Assembly: GCA_028280965.1 (NCBI GenBank)
Contig: JANQKT010000021.1
Location: forward strand, 1 to 64,000
Length of the DNA: 64,000 bases
From: Phycisphaeraceae bacterium
GTDB lineage: Bacteria; Planctomycetota; Phycisphaerae; Phycisphaerales; Phycisphaeraceae
Direction of reading: 5' to 3'
The notes under the pieces are model-generated. The model made no database searches and was not told where the DNA came from. It saw only the letters and a program-made list of their open reading frames with translations. Positions 48,321 through 58,868 of this stretch are shown piece after piece; position 1 is the first letter of the stretch; each line of letters opens with the position of its first letter. Both the position numbers and the translations under genes were made by a program.

Positions 48321-49994
48321 ATGGAAGCCATCCTCGACAAACTCAGCCACCTCTGGCCCGAGATCACGATGCTGATCGGGGCTTGTGCGTGCCTGATCGC
48401 CGGGCTGTCTTCGAAGCAGGTGGTGCGGAAGGCGACGCCGGGTGTGGCGATGGCGACGCTGGTTGCTTCGGGCGTCGTGCTTCTCGCGTTTGGCAGGACC
48501 GACACCAGCCACTTCCTCGGGCTCGGGGCTATGGCGGCCTACCTGAAACTGGCGGTCCTGGCGATGGGGCTGCTGCTGGTCTTCGTCGCGACGGGTACGG
48601 TGGACCGGCTCAAGCAGGTCGTCGCCGCCGAGGCGCGCGAGGGCAAGGCGTTTGAGCCGGGCGACGACTTCCGGGCCGAGTTCTTTGCGTTCATGCTGTT
48701 CTCGCTGACGGGCGTGATGCTGACCGCCGGGGCGTCGGATTTGGTCTGGCTGTTCCTGGCGCTGGAGCTGACCTCGCTGCCGACGTATGTCATGGTCGCG
48801 ACCTCGCGGGACCGGGACGGGGCGCTGGCGCAGGAGTCGGCGGTCAAGTACTTCTTCCTCGGCGCGCTCTCCGCGGCGGTGTTCCTCTACGGGTTCACGC
48901 TGATCTACGGCGCGACGGGCTTCACGGAGTTCAATCAGATCGCCGCGCATGTCCAGGAGAACGGCGCGTCGCCTCTGATGATCCTGGGCGTGACGCTTTC
49001 CGTGGTCGGCGTGTGCTTCAAGATCGCGGCGGTGCCGATGCACTTCTATACCGCTGACGTTTACCAGGGCGCTGCGACGCCGGTCACGGCCTTCCTCGCG
49101 TTCGTGCCCAAGGCGGCGGGGATGATCGCGCTGATCGCGCTGCTCGGCCTGCCGCTGTCCGATGTCAATTCCGAGACCGGCGCGATACAACTGCCCGAGC
49201 CGCTGGTCTACCTCGTCGCGCTGATCGCGGCGGTGACGATGACCGTCGGTAACGCGCTAGGCCTGGTGCAGACCAACCTCAAGCGGGTGCTCGCGTATTC
49301 GTCGATCGCGCATTCGGGCTACATGCTGGTGGGCATCCTCGTCGGGCCGATGCTCGCGCGTTCGCTCATGGAGGCGAACCCCGACGCCGACACCTCGCTG
49401 AGCAACGGCACCGCGGCGGTGTTGTTCTACCTGATCGCCTACGGGCTGAGCACGGTCGGCGCGTTCGCGGTGCTCGGCTCGTTAGAACGCAAGGACGGCG
49501 GCGAGGTACAGAGCTACGACGACCTCGCAGGCATGCGGCTGCGGCACCCGTTCATGGCCGGCGTGCTGCTGGTCAGCGTCATCTCGCTGGTCGGCCTGCC
49601 GCCGCTCGTCGGCTTCATCGGCAAGCTGTACCTGATCGGCTCGGCGTACGCGGCGGGCACAAGCGACGCGGGCCACGCAGGCCTGTACCGCGGCCTGGTC
49701 GTGCTGCTCATCCTCAACTCGGCGATGAGCGCCGGCTACTACCTGCGGATCGTGGGCACCGCCTTCTTCGGCGAAGACAAGGGACAGACCGTCGAGGCGG
49801 GCGTCCCTCTGCGGCGTGTCGGCGGGATCCTCGCGGCGCTCGCGTCCATCGCGCTGGGCGGGTACCCGAACGCCGGCGCGCTGGCGAAGGCGGCCAAAGA
49901 AGCCGCCGAGCCAACGGACAGGGTCGAGCCTGCGGCGGAGCACGAGGATGCAAAGGAACGGCAAAGCGCTTTCCGACTCAGCGATCCCTACTGA
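48321..49994 (+). CDS. nuoN: NADH-quinone oxidoreductase subunit N
   Basis: ELTSLPTYVMVA; KYFFLGALSAAVFLYG; VLAYSSIAHSGYMLVG; downstream of nuoM. Confidence 0.95.
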   Translation: MEAILDKLSHLWPEITMLIGACACLIAGLSSKQVVRKATPGVAMATLVASGVVLLAFGRTDTSHFLGLGAMAAYLKLAVLAMGLLLVFVATGTVDRLKQVVAAEAREGKAFEPGDDFRAEFFAFMLFSLTGVMLTAGASDLVWLFLALELTSLPTYVMVATSRDRDGALAQESAVKYFFLGALSAAVFLYGFTLIYGATGFTEFNQIAAHVQENGASPLMILGVTLSVVGVCFKIAAVPMHFYTADVYQGAATPVTAFLAFVPKAAGMIALIALLGLPLSDVNSETGAIQLPEPLVYLVALIAAVTMTVGNALGLVQTNLKRVLAYSSIAHSGYMLVGILVGPMLARSLMEANPDADTSLSNGTAAVLFYLIAYGLSTVGAFAVLGSLERKDGGEVQSYDDLAGMRLRHPFMAGVLLVSVISLVGLPPLVGFIGKLYLIGSAYAAGTSDAGHAGLYRGLVVLLILNSAMSAGYYLRIVGTAFFGEDKGQTVEAGVPLRRVGGILAALASIALGGYPNAGALAKAAKEAAEPTDRVEPAAEHEDAKERQSAFRLSDPY

Positions 49995-50074
49995 CTGATT
50001 CTCAAACGATCCCACGGTATGCCGCAAAGCCGGCACGCCGTGGGCATTGACTGATTCCAGTTGCAATTAAATGC

Positions 50075-52510
50075 TCAACCCGGCTCTTCGAGCAAGCGCC
50101 GCTGCTCTTCGATCTCGCGCTGCCGCTCGGCGTAGGCCTCGAACTCGCGGATGGCACGACGCTGGCGCTCGGCGAAGCGTGAAACGTCGGGCAGGTCCTG
50201 ACGGCCGACGGCCTGACGCAGGACATCCGATTCCCCGTCATTGACCTGGCGGGCGAGCATCGCGAGCCAGACCAGCTTGGAATCGCTTTCAGTCGCCAGC
50301 GCGAAGAGGTCGGGGTAGGTCGTGGTCTCCTTCTCCAGCTCCCGGGTGTTCATGATGATCCAGGCGCGCTCGGCGTCGGTGCCGTCGCGCCAGGCATCCA
50401 GCATCACCGGCCGGATCCGATCGACGACCGCCGGGCCGACCAGCTCTGGCGTCGCGATGCGGTTGAGAGCCGCCAGGCGGCCCAGGGCGTTGAGTCGTGT
50501 GGCGGTGTCGTCGCTGCCGACCTCGGTCACCCACCGGTCGATGTCCTGCGGCTTGGCGACGGCGGACTGAACCAGGCAGTTGCGGACCTCAGAGACCCCG
50601 CCGACACCCCCGGCCAGCCAGTTGCCGCGCGGCGTCATGACGGGGTTGACCAGCAGGCGTGCGTCGAAGGACAGCGGCAGGCCCGGGTTGTTGGCTCGCA
50701 GCAGCCCGAAGCGGTGGTAGTCCAGGCGGACGTCAAAGGTCATGCGCTCGCCGGCGGCGAGTGAGAACCGCCGGCCCAGGTCGATGACCATCGGCGGGTT
50801 GGGCGGGGTGGGGACGCCCGCGCTGCTCGATGAGATGAGCACCATGGCCTGCTGTCGGATCGGGCCCTGCTCACCGACCGCGAGCGCAAAACGCGAGGTG
50901 TTCCAGACGGTGACTTCGCCCTGGATCGGCTGCATCGGCTTGATGCGGACCGGGTCGATCTTGAACCGGACCTCCATCCACGGTGTGCGTTCGATATCGA
51001 CCAGCCAGAACGACTCGGGGTACTTGCCCATGAGATCGGTGAGCGTCTTGCCGGTCGCGGTCGGCCGGGGTTTTTCATCGAGCTTATCGAGCGCCCGGCC
51101 CGCAGCGAGCGAAGCCATCGAGCCGGGCGATTGCTGGATAACGGCAGAGAGCAGGCGTGCCCGCCCCGCATCGTCCTGGCCGAGGATCATCGCCAGCCCC
51201 GCATCGGCCAGCTTGTGCTCGCCGGCGTGGGGGCGCAGCAGCGGCTCGGCCTTCGCGGCGTCGCCCTGCCGCAACGCGATCCAGCCGCGCGCGACAGCCT
51301 GCGCGGGGTCGTCCGCTTCGAGCGCGGCGGCGAACTCTTCGGCCTGTTCGAGGTCGGGGCCGAAGGCCGCGGCGATCAGTGCGAGGCTCGACTCGGGCCG
51401 CACGGCCGACTGCTCATCGGCGCCTTCCTGCTGCGCGGCCAACTCGTCGGCGTCGGACTTCACACGCTCGGTGATGCGGTCGAACACGGCCTGGGCCGCG
51501 TCCTTGTCGTCCTCGCCGTCCAGCACCGCGAGCCGGATCAGCTCGAAGTGCAGCGGCAGCGGTGCCGGTTCGCCGGCGGGTTCGGCTTGCGGCGCAGCTG
51601 CTTCGCCGTCCGCGCCCCCGCCCTGCTGCGCCTGGGATGCTAGGGCATCGAGCAGGGCCTGGATCTCATCGACGAGTTTGAGGACCGTCGCGTCTTCGCC
51701 GGTCATCGCCAGGCACTGGGCCCAGTTGAGGTACGCCGGGATGGGCATGGGCTGCCTGCTCAGTCGCGTCCCGACAACCGTGTACTGCTGGGCGGCACGC
51801 CCGAAGGCGGCCTCTTGTGCGAGCAGCGAGGCGAGGTCGATGCGGGGGGTCGGGTCGAGCGGGTTGGCGCGGATGAGGTTGACCGTCGCGGTGCCGATGC
51901 GGACGTTGTCTCCGCCCAACTCGATGACCAGGTCACGCATGACCGATGCGGCCTCGGCGTTGGCCGGGTCACGCCGGGCGGCCTCGACGGCCCACCGGCG
52001 GTGGGCCCTGGTGTCCAGCAACTCGGCGGCGATCGCCGAGGCCTGCCCCGCCACCCGCGAGCGCAGCGGGTCGGACAACGCCCGCCCGGCCTCGCTGTTG
52101 AGCAGCGTCTCGAGCGAGTTGAGCTGCGCGTCGAGCGTGTCGTTCTTCGACAGCCGGTAGCGGATCAGGTTGAGGCGGGCTCGGTCATCTTTAACACCCG
52201 TGTCGAGGTAGCCGGCCAGCGCACGCTCGTAGGCTTCGTTGTCGCCCGCGGCCTGGGCCAGCTCGACGCGCAGGGCCCAGGCCTGCTGGTTGGCCGGGTT
52301 CAGCTCGAGCGCAGTATCCAGCAGCGTCGCCGCGAGCACGTACGGGTCGTCGGATTCGAGGACCTGCGTGTAGCCGAGGAACGCCATGGCCGAGCGGACG
52401 AACTCGTCGGAGACCTGCGTCTTCGCGCTGACCTGCGCCCCGGCCGGGCGGGAGATAGCCGCGAGGAGACACAGACAAAGGGTCGATAACAAGGGGCGGT
52501 ATTTCATCAT
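50075..52510 (-). CDS. Large secreted TPR-like hypothetical protein
   Basis: Signal peptide; Ala-rich helical repeats; 811 aa. Confidence 0.6.
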   Translation of the reverse strand: MMKYRPLLSTLCLCLLAAISRPAGAQVSAKTQVSDEFVRSAMAFLGYTQVLESDDPYVLAATLLDTALELNPANQQAWALRVELAQAAGDNEAYERALAGYLDTGVKDDRARLNLIRYRLSKNDTLDAQLNSLETLLNSEAGRALSDPLRSRVAGQASAIAAELLDTRAHRRWAVEAARRDPANAEAASVMRDLVIELGGDNVRIGTATVNLIRANPLDPTPRIDLASLLAQEAAFGRAAQQYTVVGTRLSRQPMPIPAYLNWAQCLAMTGEDATVLKLVDEIQALLDALASQAQQGGGADGEAAAPQAEPAGEPAPLPLHFELIRLAVLDGEDDKDAAQAVFDRITERVKSDADELAAQQEGADEQSAVRPESSLALIAAAFGPDLEQAEEFAAALEADDPAQAVARGWIALRQGDAAKAEPLLRPHAGEHKLADAGLAMILGQDDAGRARLLSAVIQQSPGSMASLAAGRALDKLDEKPRPTATGKTLTDLMGKYPESFWLVDIERTPWMEVRFKIDPVRIKPMQPIQGEVTVWNTSRFALAVGEQGPIRQQAMVLISSSSAGVPTPPNPPMVIDLGRRFSLAAGERMTFDVRLDYHRFGLLRANNPGLPLSFDARLLVNPVMTPRGNWLAGGVGGVSEVRNCLVQSAVAKPQDIDRWVTEVGSDDTATRLNALGRLAALNRIATPELVGPAVVDRIRPVMLDAWRDGTDAERAWIIMNTRELEKETTTYPDLFALATESDSKLVWLAMLARQVNDGESDVLRQAVGRQDLPDVSRFAERQRRAIREFEAYAERQREIEEQRRLLEEPG

Positions 52511-52577
52511 GAGTAGTATCGCGTTTTTACGGCCGTGTCATGCAATCGGGTCGGTGAAAGATCCACCGGGAACAGGC

Positions 52578-52877
52578 TTAAATAGCCGGCGGCCCGCCGG
52601 CGACCGCGAGGTATGCCGCCAGCCCGCCACAGGCAACCATCGCCAGTGTGGTTGCGAGTTTGAGGGTCAAAGCCAGCGACCGGTTGGCCCGGGGCACGAG
52701 GGGGTCGATAACCAGGCACATCGCGACCAACATGCCCGCGGCGAGCAGCGCCGCGGCCGGTAACCAGAGCTTGAACAGGGGGACCGGCTCAAACAGCACT
52801 GCGAGCCCGGCGACCAGCAATGCCAGGGCCAACAGCGTGCCGAGCAGGCCGGACAGGATGCGGAGCGATCGTTTCAT
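52578..52877 (-). CDS. Small multi-TM membrane protein
   Basis: 99 aa, three hydrophobic segments. Confidence 0.55.
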   Translation of the reverse strand: MKRSLRILSGLLGTLLALALLVAGLAVLFEPVPLFKLWLPAAALLAAGMLVAMCLVIDPLVPRANRSLALTLKLATTLAMVACGGLAAYLAVAGGPPAI

Positions 52878-52901
52878 GGTGCGTGCGCCCCGGGAACCGG
52901 A

Positions 52902-53708
52902 TCAGCCGACCCGCGTCGGCCCGGACAGGCCCGCCGCAAGCTCGCGGGTGAACTGCTCGGCCTCGGCCGCCGGGTCGCCGGAGCGGTCGTGCAGCCGACG
53001 GACCATCGCCGAGCCCACGATCGCCGCGTCCGCGACCGAGACGACGTCCCGGACCTGCTCGGTGGTGGAGATGCCGAAGCCCACGGCCATCGGCGCGTCC
53101 GTTACCTCGCGCAGCTTCGTCAGCCGGTCGGGCAGGTCCGGTGGCAGCGAACTGCTCTCGCCGGTGATGCCCCGGCGGGAAACGACGTAAGCAAAACCGG
53201 TGCTCGCGGCGGCGATCTGCTGGGCACGCTCGATCGGCGTCGTCGGCGCGATCAGCATGCTCAGGATCAGCCCCGCCTCGGCCGTGGCACCGCGCGCGGC
53301 CTGCGACTCGGCCAGCGGCAAGTCGGGGAAGATGAAGCCGTCGAAGCCCGCCCGCGCCGCGTCGGCAACGAACCGCTTGAGCCCGATGCGGTAGACGATC
53401 GAGTAGCTGACCATCGCGACCAGGCCCATGTCGGTGGACGAGCGTACCCGGCTGACCGCTTCGAAGGCCTGACCGACGGTCGTACCCGCGTCGAGCGCGC
53501 GCGTCATCGACGCCTGGATCACCGGGCCGTCGGCGATCGGATCGGAGAACGGGATACCGATCTCACAAATCGACGCCCCGCCGCGGTCGAGGCCGGCGAC
53601 GATGTCCGGCAGCTGCGCGATCCCGCCGTCACCGGCCGTGATGAACGGCATCAGCGCCTTGGTGCCTTGGTCTCTGTGTCCTTGGAAGATGCGGTCGATC
53701 CGGGTCAT
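52902..53708 (-). CDS. trpA: Tryptophan synthase alpha subunit
   Basis: ALMPFITAGD; CEIGIPFSDPIADGPVIQAS; GFDGFIFPDLPL; start at MTRIDRIFQG. Confidence 0.93.
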   Translation of the reverse strand: MTRIDRIFQGHRDQGTKALMPFITAGDGGIAQLPDIVAGLDRGGASICEIGIPFSDPIADGPVIQASMTRALDAGTTVGQAFEAVSRVRSSTDMGLVAMVSYSIVYRIGLKRFVADAARAGFDGFIFPDLPLAESQAARGATAEAGLILSMLIAPTTPIERAQQIAAASTGFAYVVSRRGITGESSSLPPDLPDRLTKLREVTDAPMAVGFGISTTEQVRDVVSVADAAIVGSAMVRRLHDRSGDPAAEAEQFTRELAAGLSGPTRVG

Positions 53709-53862
53709 GGGACGCAGAATATCATACGATCCAGCCGTGACGCTACGCACCGCCGGAAAATCGTTGCCATCGCATCGCTACGCCACAACTCAATGGGTCG
53801 TCTTCCCCAGTCTTGACCTTCGATACATAGTATTGCGGCTGTTTCATCAACAACGAGACGTG

Positions 53863-54978
53863 TTACGTCTTGATGGTTGTGATCAGATAAAACGCAACCG
53901 GCACGTTCAGCGCGACCGGCAGCAGCGCCGCGGTCACCGGGTTGATCCCGCCGGCCTGCAGCAGCACCAGCCCGGCGGCCCAGGCCCCGATCGTTACGCC
54001 CGCCGCCTTGGCCGAGTTGACCAGCAGGTTGCCGGGCACGCGCGTTAAGAAATACGGCAGGCCCATCAGCAGGATCAGCACGCCCAGCACCAGCGTCGTG
54101 AACCGGCTCCACATGATCTGAGTGATCTGGTGGCGCTGCTCCTCGGTCAGGGCGGCGTTGGAACGCATCGACTCGAGCTGACGCAGTGATTGCAGCCGTA
54201 CAAACAGCGCCGCCTGACGCGCGATGAGCACCTCCGCCGACAGCTCGGTCGTGTAGCGCGGCATTGGCGCGCCGCTCAGGCTGTCGAGGCCAGGAGCCCG
54301 CTCACCAGCGACCTCGAACGCTCGGCCGTTCTCCAAGACCCAAGCCTGCTCGGCATCGGACCAGGTCGCTTTGTCCGCACGGATGAGTCTGATCTGCCGC
54401 CCTTCTTCGCCGCGCTCGATGATGCGCAGGTCGACAAGTTCGCCTCGCTTGGCGCTGAACCGCGCCGCGCTGATCAGTGCGCCCGCTTCGTCCTTGGCGT
54501 AGTGGATCGGCTTGTCGCTGATCGTCGATTCGCCGACCTGCGACTTGGACCGCACCAGCTTGTCAGAGAGACGTGGGAGCGCCAGTTCCTGCACCGGCAG
54601 CACGATCAGGTTGAGCATGAACCCCGCGATCAGGACGGGCGCCGCGACGCGGTAGAGGCTGACCCCGCCGGCGAGGATCGCCGTCAGCTCGCGCGACCGC
54701 TGGAGCTGCGCGATGGTGAAGCCCATCGCCGCGACGACCAGCAGGCCCGACATCGCCGAATAGATCAACAGCAGCACGGGCCCGTAGTAGTCGGCCATCA
54801 CCCACAGCGTCGCAAGCACGACCCCGCCGCGCTGGTCGGCGTTTTCGCGCCCGGCCTTGAGGAACTCGTCCAGGTCCACGATCAGATCGACCAGCACAAA
54901 CAGACCCGCGAGCACGACGCCGAGGATGACGAAGTTCTGAACGAACTGCTTCACGATGTAGCGATCTAGGAGCCGCAT
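53863..54978 (-). CDS. LptF/LptG (YjgP/YjgQ) family permease
   Basis: LLDRYIVKQFVQNFVILGVVLAGLFVLVDLIVDLDEFL; PVQELALPRLSDK. Confidence 0.85.
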   Translation of the reverse strand: MRLLDRYIVKQFVQNFVILGVVLAGLFVLVDLIVDLDEFLKAGRENADQRGGVVLATLWVMADYYGPVLLLIYSAMSGLLVVAAMGFTIAQLQRSRELTAILAGGVSLYRVAAPVLIAGFMLNLIVLPVQELALPRLSDKLVRSKSQVGESTISDKPIHYAKDEAGALISAARFSAKRGELVDLRIIERGEEGRQIRLIRADKATWSDAEQAWVLENGRAFEVAGERAPGLDSLSGAPMPRYTTELSAEVLIARQAALFVRLQSLRQLESMRSNAALTEEQRHQITQIMWSRFTTLVLGVLILLMGLPYFLTRVPGNLLVNSAKAAGVTIGAWAAGLVLLQAGGINPVTAALLPVALNVPVAFYLITTIKT

Positions 54979-54984
54979 AGGGAG

Positions 54985-56711
54985 TCAGTTCCGCGCAATC
55001 TTCAGGTAAAGCCGGGCGATCACCAGCAGCAGGATCAGGTTCCCGCCCCACAGCACCGCGACACCGATCGCCCGGTCCAGGCCCCGGCCGGCCTGGACCT
55101 CTTCGATGCCGATGCGCTCGGCCATGCTCTGGCCGGTGTGGATCATCAGGAGCGTGATGATCGCGAGCACGAACGCCCAGAAGAACACGACCAGCGGCAG
55201 CCGGTCGTGCAGCCGCACGGCCAGCATCGTGCCCAGCAGCAAGAGCAGCGGCGTCGCGAGGGCCTTGGCCAGTCGGGCGTACAGCTCGGCGTCGATCATG
55301 TACTTGAGCTGGATGATGCTGAAGCTGAGCGTGAGCCTCGCCGATCGGATCGATAGTGCCTCGGTCAGTTGTTCGCGTTCGGCGAAATCGATGAGCTCAT
55401 CCGCGGTCAGCGCCGCCGGGTCTACGCCCAGAACGCGTTTCGGGTAACGCACCGGGCCGATCACCTGCTCGGCCTTGTTCGTCGGCGGGTCGATCCCGTT
55501 GAGCGCGAGCACACGGACGTTGCGCATCGTGACCCGCGCCACCGGCTCACGGTCGAATCGGCCGGACTGCACCGTGACCGTGGCCGCATCCGACTCGAAG
55601 CGTCGCAGTGGTTCGCCGAGCAGCTGGGGGTTGTCGTAACGGTCGATCGTGACGGGCAACGCGTCGATGCCGGCCAGCTCCAGACCGCTTTCCACAACCC
55701 TGATGTCAGGCGCGCTCAACCTGTAGTAATCGTTGGGCAGCCCGCCTTTGAGCACGACAAAACCCGGGCCCAAGCCGTCACGCGACAAGCCGGCCGAGAT
55801 CAGGTGTACAAGCTGCTGTCTTGAGATTGCTGCGGCAAGTTCCGCCTGCGCCGACCGGACCGTGTCGAAATCCTGCGGCTGTCGCTTGAGCCGCATCAGG
55901 TCATCAAACGTGAAAAAAATCGGTTCGTCCTCGATCGGGTTGGGCAGCTCGATGGGCTGGTCGGTCTCGAGTGAGCCGGACCGTCCGATCGTCTCGAACT
56001 GCCCGCTCGCCGCGTTGTAATGGGTCGGGTCATCCAGCCGGATCGTGATATAAGCCTTGCCGCTCGCGTCGCGGACGAGCAACGCGCTGGCCGTGCGAGC
56101 GGTCGTGTCCGTCAGCACCCGGCCGGTCGCCTTGTCATACTGCCCGACCGCGACGCCCCGCATGACGATGAGCTGTTCGGCCGTCAGCCCCGCGGCGCTG
56201 CTGCCCTCGGGCGGGTCGCGCACCTCCGCATCATCGGCGTAGAGCACGCCGTCATCGCCGAAGATGTACGGCCGGTTCTGGTTCAGCTGGCTCACCAGGA
56301 TGCCCAGCACATCGCCCTCGACGGTGCGTTTCGCCGCCTTCCAGAAGCCGGGCACGATCGTGTTGCTCAAGAGCAGCAGAACGATCATCAGCGTGAGCCC
56401 CAGCGCGATGACCGGCGCGAAGATCCGGCTGTAGCTCAGCCCCCCCGCACGGCAGGCGAGGACCTCGTTGTCTTTCGTCATCGCGTGGAACACGACCGTC
56501 GCCGAGAACGCGCCGGCGAACGGCAGCGCAAAGCCCAGCACCGTCGGCATCGTGTACAGCACAAACTTGATCAGCGACACCGGCCCGAGCAGGCCGTCGG
56601 ACATCGGCCCGATCGCCGCGCCGAAGCTCAGCACCACGACCATCACCGCGGTGGTCAGCATGAGCACCTTCAGCAGCTCGCGGAGGATGTAGCGGTAGAG
56701 TGTCCAGGGCA
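54985..56711 (-). CDS. LptF/LptG (YjgP/YjgQ) family permease
   Basis: MPWTLYRYILRELLKVLMLTTAVMVVVLSFG; FALPFAGAFSATVVFHAMTKDNEVLACRAGGLSY. Confidence 0.87.
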
Positions 56712-56793
56712 TAGAAAGCCGGGGTCCCGAGATCGTGTCGGGTGTCAATGATAAGTGGGACAGGCAGGACTGTCTGCCCCACAAAGAGCCGGC

Positions 56794-57504
56794 TCAGAGC
56801 GCCGCCCGCTGAACCTCCATCAGCTTGCGGGTACCCCTGCCCGCGAGGTCGAGCAGCTTGTCGAGTTCTTCCCGGCTGAACGTGCCCTTCTCGCCGGTGC
56901 CCTGGACTTCGATGAACTGGCCCTTGCTGTCCATCGCGACGTTCATATCGACCTCGGCCCGGACGTCCAGCTCGTAGTCGAGGTCGAGGTGCGGCCTGCC
57001 GTCGATGATGCCGACGCTGACCGCGGCGACCGGGCCGATGATCGGGTTACTGCTGATTCGGCCGTCGGCGCGGGCGGTTGCGATGGCCTGGGCGAGCGCG
57101 ACGTAGGCGCCGGTGATGGCCGCGGTGCGCGTCCCGCCGTCGGCCTGCAAGACATCGCAGTCGCAGGTGATCGCGACGCCGGGCATCTTGTCGAGGTCCA
57201 CCGCGGCGCGCAGGACGCGCCCGATCAGCCGCTGGATCTCGGTCGATCGGCCGTCCGGCCCGCGGCGTTTGCGGTCCGGTGTCGAGCCGGGCAGCATCGC
57301 ATACTCGGCGGTGACCCAGCCGTGCACCGGGTTGCCTTCTTCATCCCGCTTGATCCAGCGCGGCGTCTCGCTGGCGATGCTCGCGGTGCACAGCACGCGT
57401 GTCCCACCCATGGCGATCTGTACGCTGCCCGCGGCGGCGGAGGGGAAAGGCCCGATCTTGGTCGGGCGCAGCTGATTGGCCGGGCGTTTTGGCATAGCGG
57501 TCAT
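56794..57504 (-). CDS. rph: Ribonuclease PH
   Basis: ANQLRPTKI; GGTRVLCTASI; GWVTAEYAMLPGST; CDVLQADGGTRTAAITGAYVAL. Confidence 0.95.
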   Translation of the reverse strand: MTAMPKRPANQLRPTKIGPFPSAAAGSVQIAMGGTRVLCTASIASETPRWIKRDEEGNPVHGWVTAEYAMLPGSTPDRKRRGPDGRSTEIQRLIGRVLRAAVDLDKMPGVAITCDCDVLQADGGTRTAAITGAYVALAQAIATARADGRISSNPIIGPVAAVSVGIIDGRPHLDLDYELDVRAEVDMNVAMDSKGQFIEVQGTGEKGTFSREELDKLLDLAGRGTRKLMEVQRAAL

Positions 57505-57569
57505 CCCTCATGAATCACAAAGCGAAGAGTGTAGCGGGAACACCCGCTGCGCAGGGTTATACTCCGGTC

Positions 57570-58868
57570 ATGCATCGCCTGTTGCTAATGCTGCTGCTCA
57601 CCCTCCCCGCCTGCCAGCGCCCGCCGATGGTGCTGCCGACGATGTTCGAGGCCGGGCGGGTAGACCCGCTGGCGGACGTGCCCGAGGCCGAGCGCACCCA
57701 GACGCTGACACTCTTCTACGCCACTGACCGCCGCTACGACGCGGACGCGACCGACTGGCGTCAGTACGGCCGGCGCCGCAACGGGGACATCGAGGTCGGC
57801 CAGATCACGGTCAAGCTCGCGCCGAAAGACGACTGGTCGGCGATCAGTGCCGCTGCGCGCGGCGAGGATGGCGCGAAACGCTATAGCCCTCGGATGACCG
57901 TGCTCAACCGTATGGGCCGGCTCGACACAGCCAGTGGATTGGCCGCTCCTCCTGCCTCGCCGGATGATGGCGCCAATCAACGGAACACCGTCAAGACGCA
58001 TTTCATATCGAGCCTGAACGCCGCGCTCGAGCGCTCAGCGGGCAAAGAAATCACCGTCTTTATTCACGGCTTCAAGACCGACTTCAAGAACGCCGCGCTC
58101 TCCGCCTCGGAGTACGACCTCTATACCGGCGGGCTTGGGCCGTTTATCCTCTACAGCTGGCCGAGCTACAACAGCCTGTGGGAGTACAGCCACGACCGCG
58201 ACTCGGTCCGCTTCACCACCGCGCACGCCCGGCAATTTGTGGCGCTGCTCGCCGACGAGATCCGGGCCGGCGGTCTCGGTGCGGAGAAGATCAACTTCGT
58301 CGCCCACAGCTCCGGCGCGGAGGTGGTCGGGTCGGTCCTGCGCGAACTCGCTTTGATGTCGGACGAATTGTCGCCCGAGGAACGCCAGCAGCACTGGCGG
58401 ATCGGGTCAGTGCTGCTGATCGCGCCGGACATCAGCACGGACGTCGCCCGCGAACGTGTGCTGAAAGAAGACCTGCGTGGGATGTGCGACGAGATCGTCG
58501 TTTACAGCTCCCGCCGGGATCGGGCGCTGGATTGGGCGGCACGCATGCTGTACCGCACGCCGCGGATCGGGTCGATCCGCGAGCAAGACCTGACAGACGA
58601 CGACCGCTACTGGCTCGGGCAGGCGGGCAATGTCGCGCTGATCGATATCGACAGCCAGCCGAACAAGGACTTCGTCCACCACTCGCACCACCGCTTTTCC
58701 GCCGCGGTCGCGTCGGACATCATCCTCTGCCTGCGCAGCGGCCTGCCCCCGGGCAAACGCGGGCTGGCCCGCGGCGAGGGCAGACTCATCTGGCGGTTTG
58801 CGGATGACTACGCCGACCGCGTGACCGAGGCGGCGGTGCGTGTCTACGGGGAACGCCCGGCGCCATGA
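57570..58868 (+). CDS. Alpha/beta hydrolase lipoprotein (DUF900-like)
   Basis: Lipobox LLTLPACQ; VFIHGFKTDFKNA; FVAHSSGAEVVG. Confidence 0.8.
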   Translation: MHRLLLMLLLTLPACQRPPMVLPTMFEAGRVDPLADVPEAERTQTLTLFYATDRRYDADATDWRQYGRRRNGDIEVGQITVKLAPKDDWSAISAAARGEDGAKRYSPRMTVLNRMGRLDTASGLAAPPASPDDGANQRNTVKTHFISSLNAALERSAGKEITVFIHGFKTDFKNAALSASEYDLYTGGLGPFILYSWPSYNSLWEYSHDRDSVRFTTAHARQFVALLADEIRAGGLGAEKINFVAHSSGAEVVGSVLRELALMSDELSPEERQQHWRIGSVLLIAPDISTDVARERVLKEDLRGMCDEIVVYSSRRDRALDWAARMLYRTPRIGSIREQDLTDDDRYWLGQAGNVALIDIDSQPNKDFVHHSHHRFSAAVASDIILCLRSGLPPGKRGLARGEGRLIWRFADDYADRVTEAAVRVYGERPAP

